DNA of 64,000 bases from Undaria pinnatifida (Eukaryota; Sar; Phaeophyceae; Laminariales; Alariaceae): the NCBI GenBank assembly GCA_012845835.1, contig JABAKD010000004.1, forward strand, positions 7,882,409-7,946,408, given 5' to 3'. The stretch's first letter is position 1; every line of letters starts with the position of its first letter. Position numbers and translations under genes: made by a program. The notes below the pieces were generated by a model. It worked only from the letters and a program-made list of their open reading frames with translations, was not told where the DNA came from and made no database searches. Below are positions 22,693 to 32,366 of this stretch, piece after piece.

Positions 22693-22986
22693 TTACGATG
22701 TGCAAACTAAACGCAGAAGCAGCACAACAACAATCATCAGTCGGTTACATGTAACTTGTATATGGACATCTTGGGACTGGCTGCCATCCTGGAACTGGCT
22801 GCCAGCCTGGTACCTACGGTACATGGGGTGGGCTTCGATTTTAGAGACAAGAGAGGGGTTCGTCAGGCCAACTATACCTCTCTTAAACCGATACCAGTCT
22901 GCAGAGTACTTCTCTTGAATGTATTCGGGCGTTAGATTATACAGTATCTGGTATGGGCTATAGTCTACCGGTATAGCTTTTTTCAT
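22693..22986 (-). CDS. Small unidentified ORF (97 codons)
   Basis: From ATG at 22986 the frame reads MKKAIPVDYSPYQILYNLTP and continues with balanced composition for ~65 residues. It then passes into a GSQFQDGSQSQD repeat and a hydrophobic tail (VVVLLLRLV). No family is recognised. It is AT-richer than the window average, unlike the transposon genes around it. Nothing upstream or downstream supports transcription. It could be a fragment of a longer, lost gene or chance. Confidence 0.25.
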   Translation of the reverse strand: MKKAIPVDYSPYQILYNLTPEYIQEKYSADWYRFKRGIVGLTNPSLVSKIEAHPMYRRYQAGSQFQDGSQSQDVHIQVTCNRLMIVVVLLLRLVCTS

Positions 22987-23122
22987 GTCGGTGACAAGCA
23001 ACTTATTTATCTTTCTTTTAAAGTGGTGTATCTCTTAAACTGTTACCGTAAAAAGCGTTTGCACTTTGTCGAATTGTCTTTTTGTTTCCTTGTTATCTGC
23101 ATTCGCCTGCATGATAGACGAC

Positions 23123-23415
23123 CGGTCGCCCCGGTGGCGTATCAGGTCATCCTCGAGCTTGAGTATAGGTCAGTGAGTTCGAGCCCCGCTGAGTGCATAC
23201 TCGTATAAATTCGTTGGGACTGTTTCTTGTGCCCAAATTGACTTGCGGAAAGCGGCGAGAGCGTGAGTTAGCAACACTGGATGAAAAATAGACGAGCAGT
23301 GAGATTGCTGAACCCTATGCGCGATAAAAATTGAAGGCAAGAACCGGGGGGAAGAAGGGACGGCAGCTGTAACCACGGCTTGGCCAGAAGCTGGAAAGTA
23401 GAAGTGTGAAAAACA
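23123..23415 (+). mobile_element. tRNA-derived SINE, copy 3
   Basis: It has the same head (ggtcgccccggtggcgtatc), B-box (gagttcgagccccgc) and body as the other copies, but a 5-bp gap before the B box and almost no A-tail (gaaaaacaac). It is the most degraded of the four. Confidence 0.8.
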
Positions 23416-24696
23416 ACAGTATAGACTAGTCTAATTATTCTATACTGCTGTAAGAAATATACTACCACCAGGTATGTGGTATACTGGTACCAGGTACTTC
23501 GTATTATCGATAATAATATACCTGTAGTCTACTACATGAAGTCGCGTATTTTTTTTTCCATGTCGTGGTGATGAGGCCAGAACAGAAAGTAAATATTCGT
23601 ACGAGGCAATATTCAATGTTGTAGGTAGGTGTACCGGTCTGTCCGACCGTCCGACCAGTCGAAATTCTCGGAATATATTTACTCACATCTAGTCTACACG
23701 TACTAGCTTGCATTGGAGGCTGTATTCTGTATTATTGCAGGCCAACCTGTTCCCAGGAAATTTCTTTGGTCCGGTACTGCTATACTATCATATATAGGTG
23801 AAACATGCGGGGTGCTGGTCGGAGCGGGGGAAGCCTTCACCAGAACCCTACAAGTAACCCGAACACGAATCTTTACAAATAGAGGGTGACCCGTGCTTGG
23901 GTGGCTTGTGGAGTGCGGCCGTCATGGATGCTGTGCTTTGGCCATCGTGGATGCGGTGCTTTGGAAAGGCGCACCATAACTTAGCTCGATAATAGGGTTG
24001 TATATCTTGCAATGAGGGCTTTTAGCCTCATTATGACGACTTGTGGGGGAATTGTCAATATGGCCTCATTTTCGTTTTCTTCGATCCCCTTTCCAATTCT
24101 GCATCTTTCGTTGACATGTTTCGATGGCCATGTTATATGCATCGACGACTGCTGTTCAGGGAGTCCTTGAATACCTTTAATAGAAGAATACCAGGTAGTT
24201 CATAGATTCGACGTGAAACCATGTCATGGTTGAGGTGAAACCACGTGATATTACATTATTATAGAAATAAAAATACACGCCAGCTGTGAGATCGATATTT
24301 TTTTGTCGAAACTCATTATATGTCACGTTCACGTCAAGGCCATAATAGATGGGCGATAATGTAGGTGTCGATGATGGACAAGCAGGACGCCCCTCATCTC
24401 ACAACCCTGCACTACCCAGCGCTACCGTGCCCTACCCTAACTAGCCTTGTTATGTCTGTCTTCTAGTATTCTTTGTAGGGAACTAATGCATAAGCTTTGA
24501 GTCTAACCAGCGAACCATGGGGAGAGACTACCTGAGACACCAAAACCAATGAGGGGTACGATTCCCAACACCGACCAACCACGCATCCTCCCCCACTCGG
24601 AGTACTGTCACACAACCCGTAAAATATGCTCGTCTGAAACCCGAAAATATGAGCCACAAACTTGTACAGCATGTGTGAGGTACCACCGCACAAGGG
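23416..24696. other. No gene seen; short repeat fragments
   Basis: A short direct repeat (ggatgctgtgctttgg / ggatgcggtgctttgg) lies at 23927-23962. At 24269-24325 there is another fragment of the CAGCTGTGAG family (aaaatacacgccagctgtga). The rest is unassigned, without coding character. Confidence 0.4.
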
Positions 24697-24801
24697 TATG
24701 GGGGCAGGGGGGGGGGCAGGAGGAGTAGAGGGGAAACCGCGGTAGATGAAAGTAGGAAGGAGACCGCAGACAGGGTGGCAAGGTACCAGGCCGACTAGTA
24801 G
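24697..24801 (+). repeat. Direct repeat of part of the adjoining inverted arm
   Basis: gcaggaggagtagaggggaa through ggtaccaggccgactagtag matches 25258-25352 inside the left arm. This shows that the arm is built from tandem units that extend beyond the inverted part. Confidence 0.7.
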
Positions 24802-24848
24802 GTGGAACCTTTCTATCTATGCCACTCGTACCGCCAACTGCTGCGGCT

Positions 24849-25888
24849 GCTCGGAATGTGATGTCTTGGTACTTTGATTTTTTCCGTGAATTTATTTATT
24901 TTCTTTCTTTTTTTCTTTCCCCTTCTTATCCTTATGAAGGGAGTCTTGCATGGTGGGTAGGTGACGAGCCTGTTTTATTTGGCCCTCCCAGTCTTCCTTC
25001 TATACTTGTTTCCTTTTTTCCGGGGTATTTTTTTCCCTTTCTTTCCCCCTTGCATGTCCATTTTGGCTCATGCTCGGGGTATGTTTCTATCTCCCGTGCT
25101 TTGGCTCCCCTTTTTATTTATTTATTTATTTATTTTGTCTTGGTTTCTTTCGTTGTTTCTCTCTTTTACAAGGTATTTTGGTTTAATGAGAAGAACACAA
25201 AGGGGGGAGGGGGGGAAACAGGAAGAGTAGAAGGAAAGCCGTCCAAGGGAGTGGGGGCAGGGGGGGCAACAGGAGGAATAGAAGGGAGACCGCGGTGGAC
25301 GAAGGCAGGAAGGAGATGGCAGACAGGGTAGCAAGGTACCAGGCCGACTAGTAGGTACGTAGCACTTTTCGTCTTTCTCTGGGGTATTTTTTTCCCCTTT
25401 GTTCCCTCCTTGCGTGTCCAGGTTTTTGGCTCGTGTTCGGATTATCTTATTTTGGTTTTACTTCACTTTATTTTATTTTATTTTATTATGTTTCTTTTCC
25501 GAGCTTTGGGTCTCCTTTCCGGTTGGGTTGTTTCTTCGATTTCCCCTTCATTTTGTTTGTTTCACTTTTGTTTTTATTTTTTATCTTTGTTTTTATTTGT
25601 TTTCTTATTATTATTTTGTTTTGTTTTTGTTTATGTTTTTGTTTTTGTTTATTTCGTATTCTCTCTTCCAATGTATTTCTGTTGCTGACGTATGTATGTT
25701 GTGCCTGTCGTACCCAGTACTAGGGCATGACATTGCGTTGTCGAATGCATTACGATGCATTATCTCTGTGTCGTAGCTTGTGACCACAGAGCTGATCTTT
25801 CTAGGGTGAAGAATCAGTACGGACACTGGGTGTGCTGGATGTCGACGAGTAGAAGAACGGTTTAATGTGAAGAACACACACACACCAT
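24849..25888 (+). repeat. Left inverted arm
   Basis: Polypyrimidine-rich. Reading frames of 90-170 codons, very rich in Phe/Leu, are by-products of the T-rich strand. It ends in tgtgaccacagagctgatc and an (AC)n run. Confidence 0.85.
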
Positions 25889-26016
25889 GGTATTGAGTTA
25901 GTTGCTGTATGGGAAGTGTCAGGAGGCAAACAAACCGTAGTCTGCAGGAAGCAAACGAAGAACGGTCCGCGGTTCGCAAGCGTATGTTTAACAGAGCATT
26001 GCGCAGGCGCCTTTCT

Positions 26017-26046
26017 GGCGCCTTTCTGGCGCCTTTCTGGCCCGAT
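26017..26046 (+). repeat. Three tandem 13-bp units
   Basis: gcgcctttctg(gc) is repeated three times in a row just inside the left arm. Confidence 0.75.
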
Positions 26047-26942
26047 TTGGGTAGTCCAAAACGGGCCTAGGATACGCCCTAGCATGACGCAGATAGATGG
26101 CGTTAAGGCATATGGCTAAGGCACGCATAACTTAATAAATATGTCCCCGGGAAAGCAGAGACGAGGCTCGTGCTCCAACAGCGCTTTGGGGGGAAATGCT
26201 TGGGATCGGATTGAAATGTTTGTTGCAGAGCCAAGAAGGGCTTCGTTTGCCTTGATCGGCGAGTATACCTTGTCCAACCAACACATACATGCCCCTTTAG
26301 GTGTGGGCATCCCCAAAAATTGCGGGCAAGGGCGATGCATTCGAACCGCGATTTTACCACCCAGATAAATACTGTTCTTCACGAAATGCTTAGTCTAGAA
26401 TATCTACCCGATATCCCCTGTTTATGCGGTTTCTGGTCTGCGGGCGTTGTGTTTGGACACAATACACGGCTTTGAGGCACGTTTTGAGGCTTCAAACAGC
26501 ACCTCAAAGCACTCGCTTATGCAAGTGTAGGTCGTTAAGGCATTTTCTAAGGCGCACCAAGGGGATTATAAAGGCTAATTATTGGGCCTAGATCGGGGAC
26601 GATAACATGTCGCGCCTACTGCCTGATGCGCCATGTAAAGCCATGCACGAGAACGCGCTCGTCGTCACGCGACCACCACCACGCTACCACACAAACCGCA
26701 CCAAACACGTGTATTAATAGCAGGAACCCAGTTGTTATAATACCTGGTAGCAGATATATACTGGTATAGAGTAGTCTATTGTACCCAATGTAACATCACT
26801 CGGTTTCCTATCTTTCCGGTGGGAAGACTGAGTAAATCCCCCGAGGCGCGTGTACCGACTTTGTACCAAATATATTCACTCTATAGAGGTTTTTGTGTTT
26901 TGGTGCTTTCTTTTAGTCAAATCGCGAGAGGGCGTCTACCCA

Positions 26943-26982
26943 CCCTAACCCTAACCCCAACCCCAACCCCATCCCCAACCCA
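26943..26982 (+). repeat. Interstitial telomere-like tract
   Basis: Two CCCTAA units pass into CCCCAA and CCCCAT variants, together ~40 bp. CCCTAA/TTAGGG is a common eukaryotic telomere repeat. The tract lies in the centre of the inverted structure, next to another fragment of the CAGCTGTGAG family (27079-27176). Confidence 0.6.
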
Positions 26983-27965
26983 GGATAGGGCTCCGACCCG
27001 AGCGCGGCTTCGCCGCGCGTTTTGGAAAAACGGGAAATAAATGTGCGGACCACCTCAAACAACGAAACATATTATAAATATAAAAATACACTCCAGCTGT
27101 GAGATCGAATATTTTGTCGAAACTCATCTTTGCAAGCTGTGTGTGATACTCCGATCGCGCGTATTACGGGTTGTGTGAAATATATTTGGTACTTACGATT
27201 TGTGGGGTGATTTGTGGGGTGAACATCGCAAAGAAAGGCTACTACTACTGGGTAAATCGGCTTGTCCCTCTAAAATAAACCATTGGGAATTGATTTGGGT
27301 AAATTGTAAATTGGCTTGTCCCTTTAAGACAAACTATTTGGAATTAGTGCCAGGCGGTAATGTTTTCGGTAGTAAAAGAAAAGACGAATGTCAACATGAG
27401 ACCAATGAGACCACTGAAGAAGCGACCTGTCCCGAGGGTGTCTTGAAGTAATAATATCGTATACCAGGTATAGACTAGACTATACCAGCTGATGTAGATG
27501 CTTTTTTATGAAATCAATCCAGCAATCGCTCCACGCTTGATATCGCATTGGCCTGGCGTGGTGGAACGCGTGGCGCGTCCTTGTGTTGGAGCTTAAACCC
27601 GTGGTTTTCTGCCTGACTGCTATTTGAAGTTAAACTACATTATAAATTGTAATGCAGCGACAACGATAAGCCCTGCAGCGCCTCCTTGAACAAGTCCCCT
27701 GCCGAAGGTAGAAGAGCCCGACACCCTACCCGAAGAGTGTTCCCGGCAGCCTCGAAGAAGATACGTGTACGAAGTTAACCCAACACCGACGATATCCCGA
27801 CATTATCCTCCATCACCCAACATGACAATCGCACTACAGTCGCACGATCGTGCTCACATTTCACAAGTGTCCAACCACTTGACCAATCGGATTCTGCGGT
27901 ATCATGTTGAACGCTGACTGGGCCCACGGCTCAGACTGGGCGCCCTTCGAACACACGAGCCTAAG

Positions 27966-29010
27966 ATGGTGTGTGTGTGTGTGTTCTTCACATTAAACCG
28001 TTTTTCTACTCGTCGACATCCAGCATACCCATTGTCCGTACTGATTCTTCACCCTAGAAAGATCAGCTCTGTGGTCACAAGCCACGACACAGAGATAATG
28101 CATCGTAATGCATTCGACAACGCAATGTCATGCCCTAGTACTGGGTACGACAGGCACAACATACATACGTCAGCAACAGAAATACATTGGAAGAGAGAAA
28201 TACGAAATAAACAAAAACAAAAACAAAAACAAAAAACAAAAACAAAATAAGAAAACAAATAAAAACAAAGATAAAAAATAAAAACAAAAAATGAAACAAA
28301 CAAAACGAAGGGGAAATCGAAGAAACAACCCAACCGGAGAGGAGAGCCAAAGCTCGGAAAAGAAACACAATAAAATGAAATAAAATAAATTAAAGTAAAA
28401 CCAAAATAAGATAATCCGAACACGAGCCAAAAACCTGGACACGCAAGGAGGGAACAAAGGGGAAAAAAATACCCCAGAAAAAGACGAAAAGTGCTATGTA
28501 CCTACTAGTCTGCCTGGTACCTTGCTACCCTGTCTGCCATCTCCTTCCTGCCTTCGTCCACCGCGGTCTCCCTTCTATTCCTCCTGTTGCCCCCCCTGCC
28601 CCCATTCCCTTGGACGGCTTTCCTTCTACTCCTCCTGTTTCCCCCCCTCCCCCCTTTGTGTTCTTCTCATTAAACCAAAATACCTTGTAAAAGAGAGAAA
28701 CAACGAAAGAAACCAAGACAAAATAAATAAATAAATAAATAAAAAGGGGAGCCAAAGCACGGGAGATAGAAACATACCCCGAGCATGAGCCAAAATGGAC
28801 ATGCAAGGGGGAAAGAAAGGAAAAAAATACCCCGGAAAAAAGGAAACAAGTATAGAAGGAAGACTGGGAGGGCCAAATAAAACAGGCTCGTCACCTACCC
28901 GCCATGCAAGACTCCCTTCATAAGGATAAGAAGGGGAAAGAAAAAAAGAAGAAAAAGAAGAAAAATAAATTCACGGAAAAATCAAAGTACCAAGACATCA
29001 CATTCCGAGC
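27966..29010 (-). repeat. Right inverted arm
   Basis: It is the reverse complement of the left arm. The main differences are the lengths of the A/T-rich runs (e.g. 28201-28300 and 28938-28970). Confidence 0.85.
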
Positions 29011-29920
29011 GTGACTTTTATCGACTACTATTTTTTGCTGCATAGACTATACGTCAAAGTGCAGGGGGTGGCAACTCGATGGAAACGTGAATAATCCAGG
29101 TTATCTGAAGAACACACAGGGCCATCCTCTGCCCCAAAGCACTTACTTGTGAAAAATAAGCATCCTCGAAAGATAACCCACGATCCACAGAAAGAACTGC
29201 AACCATAGGTTGCAACTACTACCACTAATCTGTACTGCTACCACTGCGCGCGCGTTCCGACGTACAGAAGTAGGCGGGTGTGCTGACGTTTATCGGTATG
29301 TTGCAGTACCCGGGAAAGCCCGCAGACCTTCTCGATCCATTTACTGCAATGGCGCTGTATATACGCGCCACACCTTATCCCGGGCACCACAGTAGCATGA
29401 TGTCAAATGTGGCAGTAGTCGTGCAGTGATCCCTCAATTATAGTACGTACCTGGTGACTGAAAAGGTACGCAGTCGTGCAGGGGAGGTGTAGCGAGTTAA
29501 AAGTAAGACTCACAGCGCTACGAAAGAAAAATATGTAGATTAAGCAAGCGCGTTCGTTATAGACTAGGCAAATAACTTTTGTGCAACCCAGCTTGAAAAC
29601 CATGTAAGATTTTATGGTTGATTTTTCAATTTCCTTGCAAACGATTTGGCGTGCTGTCTTGCAGAGTAGTAGTGCCAATGGGATGGAGGCCAACATTTGA
29701 TTCGGGAGCACAACCAGTGCGTCGAAACGTTCGAGTCAAACGGTGAAAGCAACTTGGACGTATACGACACACGCATTCCCGATAATAAACCGCAAAACCG
29801 CCCGCAGGTGCAGTGGTTTACCTTTTCTGATGGCGTGCCAGCAGTCTACGAACGTGCACACTATCTATACCGGAATGCGTTATGGAAATTTCAAGGGATC
29901 ATTTTGTATAAAGTATTTTA

Positions 29921-30106
29921 AGGGCGTCAGCCGTGAGTTCGGCCAATTTCAGGTCAATACTCATCTTTGCAAGCTGCGTTGTTTCGTAGTACTTGTATTA
30001 TACTATATGGGTGAGTTTTTTATTAGGAGGGGTCCTATTTTTTGTCCACTATATATAATGAAGGGTAAGTGCTCGTTTATATACTTCAGGTGGGGAATTT
30101 TGATCT
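29921..30106 (+). mobile_element. ~185-bp MITE-like repeat, copy 1
   Basis: agggcgtcagccgtgagttc at the left and caggtggggaattttgatct at the right bracket an AT-rich body. The same unit in the opposite orientation lies at 55330-55507 inside DIRS copy B, which shows that it is mobile. A partial copy follows at 31161-31285. The left end (cagccgtgagttcg...gcaagctgc) resembles the CAGCTGTGAG terminus of the larger family, so the two may share mobilisation. Confidence 0.75.
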
Positions 30107-30339
30107 AGTACAGCTAACATCATATTATAGACTGTATTTTATATACCAGGTATTTGTTACTGTACACTGTAGTTTACACTATGCTGCTCTATCATATGTA
30201 TGGTAGGCAGTTTATTTTGTTTTTTTCTTTTTCCTCCCCCCCGCTTTAATATCAGGAAGAGTACGAATACAGAATGTTGTTAGTTATCTTATATGTTACT
30301 CTTAATAGAGTATTTGAGAATTAAAGTTGGCTACTCCCT

Positions 30340-30530
30340 CCCTCCCCCCCAAGCCCCCCCCCCCCAAAAAAGAAAACTATGCGGGACACGAACCCACGGT
30401 TCCAAATTGATACGCTGTCATTCTAACATTTTAAAAATATAGTCTAGACTATACATGATATCCCCCCCCCCCCCTCCCCCACCCCCCACCTCCCCACTCC
30501 CCCCACCCCATCGCACCCCCACCCCCTCGA
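30340..30530 (+). repeat. C-rich simple sequence
   Basis: Runs of C at 30346-30365 and 30463-30475, with CCCCCAC-type spacers. Simple sequence with no coding content. Confidence 0.8.
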
Positions 30531-30539
30531 ACACTGCGC

Positions 30540-31139
30540 CCTCTACTCACTGATTGTACGACTTACAGGATATAGATGATAAACTGGTGCATTATTTCCA
30601 AAACCGCCACATTTATCCCCTTAAAAGAATGTACAGTTTCCACGCACAGATTGAGCTGCCCCCCCCGCCCCCCCCCCCCACCCCCTCCCCAACCCCCCCA
30701 CCCCAACCCCCCCCCCCCCCCCATGATCCCATGATAGTTTCCACGCACAAATTGAGCTGCCCCGCCCGTCTCCCCCCCCGTCCCTTTCCCCCTCCCCTCC
30801 AACCCCGTTCCCTTTTGATCAAAACCAGGCCCCCACGTCCTTCAAAACTCCGCCCTCCCCTCACCGGTTATTCGACTTACAGGCTTCAGTTGATGAACGG
30901 ATGCATTTCCTTCCACAGCTGTCAGATTTTGTCCCTCGCAGAAACGGTTTTATAGGTTCCGCGCATAGACTGACTAACATCACCCTGTTGACCCTGATTG
31001 CTACACTGCAGTTGCAAGGGGAGTCGCAGACCTATATCCTTGTTGAGGGCACACAACACGTAATACGCGCGATCGGAGTATAACACACAGCTTACAAAGT
31101 TGAGTTACGACAAAATATTCGATCTCACAGCTATAATAT
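30540..31139 (-). mobile_element. CAGCTGTGAG-terminus repeat, ~600-bp copy
   Basis: Reading on the minus strand from the terminus (tatagctgtgagatcgaata): ~100 bp of conserved end, aggtctgcgactcccc, a ctataaaaccgtttctg block, tgacagctgtggaaggaaat, then a G-rich core (the C-runs at 30660-30722 and 30768-30800) and a second ttccaaaaccgcca block. The same plan recurs at 37239, 48460, 49070 and 59520. The core G-runs vary in length between copies. Confidence 0.75.
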
Positions 31140-31160
31140 ATTATCAGGACATACAATTTT

Positions 31161-31285
31161 TCAGGAAGTCAGGTGTGAGTTCGACGAATTTCGGACCAGT
31201 ACTCATACTGTGAAGCTGCTTGTTGGTACTTGTACTATACTATGCGGGTAAAACTTTAATGGAAGGGGTATTTTATTTTTATTAT
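31161..31285 (+). repeat. MITE-like repeat, partial copy
   Basis: tcaggtgtgagttcgacgaa through acttgtactatactatgcgg and ggaaggggtatt match the first ~120 bp of 29921-30106. The right half is missing. Confidence 0.6.
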
Positions 31286-32366
31286 TATTGTGAACATGAC
31301 TAGTAAGCATCATTGGCAAGTTGTGGTATACTCATGGTACTTCCCTTGTATAAGCAGTGCACAGCAGCCGTGTATATCCAGGCCGTCCCATCCTTCCTGA
31401 CTTGTTATGGTCGCTCCAATATGAGTGCTTGTATCCCGTCCATGACATGTCATTCTCGTTTTTCTTGGACCGCGCTTGTTTCCAGTTGCATTGACTCGTA
31501 CACTAAACTCCTTCCTCACCGAATGTTCACGTGAATGTTTGCCGCAGACACTGTTATTTGAGGATATCCACTGTCAGCATGATGGACTACACACATAAAA
31601 AGGGGGGGGGGGGGGAACACCCGCCTTTGTTAAACAGCGTTTTATTCATATTTTTTTGTGAACTGGTCTTAGCAGGTAAAAGCGACCTCAACTAACACAG
31701 TTGTAGCACAGAAGATCTCCCCTGAAAGATAGCGATGCTTTCCTTTTTTGTGCGCAGTGCCACCCGGTTAACGGTGGATCTCCGTATTAGCAGTGGCACG
31801 TAAGGTCACAAATTCTGTCTCGTCCCACCGGTCTGGCAATTGAACTAACAGCCTCATTTCAGACCCGTGCGTGCAAGCAGGATGAGCAGTACTTGAGTTG
31901 CTGCGTTGAATGCGTCAGCTGTAGCAGTCAGGCGGCGATCTTATACATGAACTCAGTCTCGCTCGCGTCTATTCCCAACCGACGTTCACCACTACCCACC
32001 CCGCCTGCGAACAATCAGTCGTCGACAAATAATTGTGCTTGCAGATGTACCCGCTTGTCCTCTGATGCACCGATAAAATGTACTGGCTGTGTGCGTTATT
32101 ACGGCGGGCAACAGTAATCATAACCCGCGATTGACCCAAAACCACGTGTAGTTTTTCTGAGCCTATCCGTCTATTGGTTTTGATTACGATGTCCCCCCAC
32201 AATGGTTGGCCGTGTCGATGCCTTAGACCGCTCTTTAACTCCGATCACAATGTACGCGCCACAGGGTCAACTCCACAATCCGGAAGTGGCAACGACTGAT
32301 CGCTGAGAAAACCGTACTCCGGCCGCTAATTTTGCAAGAACCATCACGGGCTACGGTGCTTCAGCA
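31286..32366. other. Upstream region of the LNR gene; no gene seen
   Basis: There is a G-run at 31602-31615. No repeat family is recognised in the last 500 bp before the LNR start codon, which makes it the best candidate for genuine host promoter sequence. I cannot point to a clear TATA box or other element. Confidence 0.35.

Larger units (their letters stand above)
24849..29010. mobile_element. 4.2-kb structure with ~1.04-kb inverted arms
   Basis: 24849-25888 and 27966-29010 are near-identical inverted copies around a 2.08-kb centre. Outer edges read gctcggaatg / cattccgagc and inner edges gaagaacacacac...ccat / atgg...gtgtgttcttc. No target-site duplication is obvious. Each arm consists of two diverged ~500-bp direct units, both containing a ggggtatttttttccc block, a cttgc(a/g)tgtcca block and T-rich tracts. 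The centre encodes no transposase I can see. A foldback-type transposon or an inverted duplication of LINE 3' ends are both possible. Confidence 0.75.

Noticed and set aside
24819..25776. Hydrophobic membrane-protein genes (Phe/Leu-rich open frames), repeated at 28049-28894 on the minus strand
   Set aside because: The frames come from T-rich polypyrimidine tracts in the inverted arms, overlap in all three phases and lack conserved motifs.
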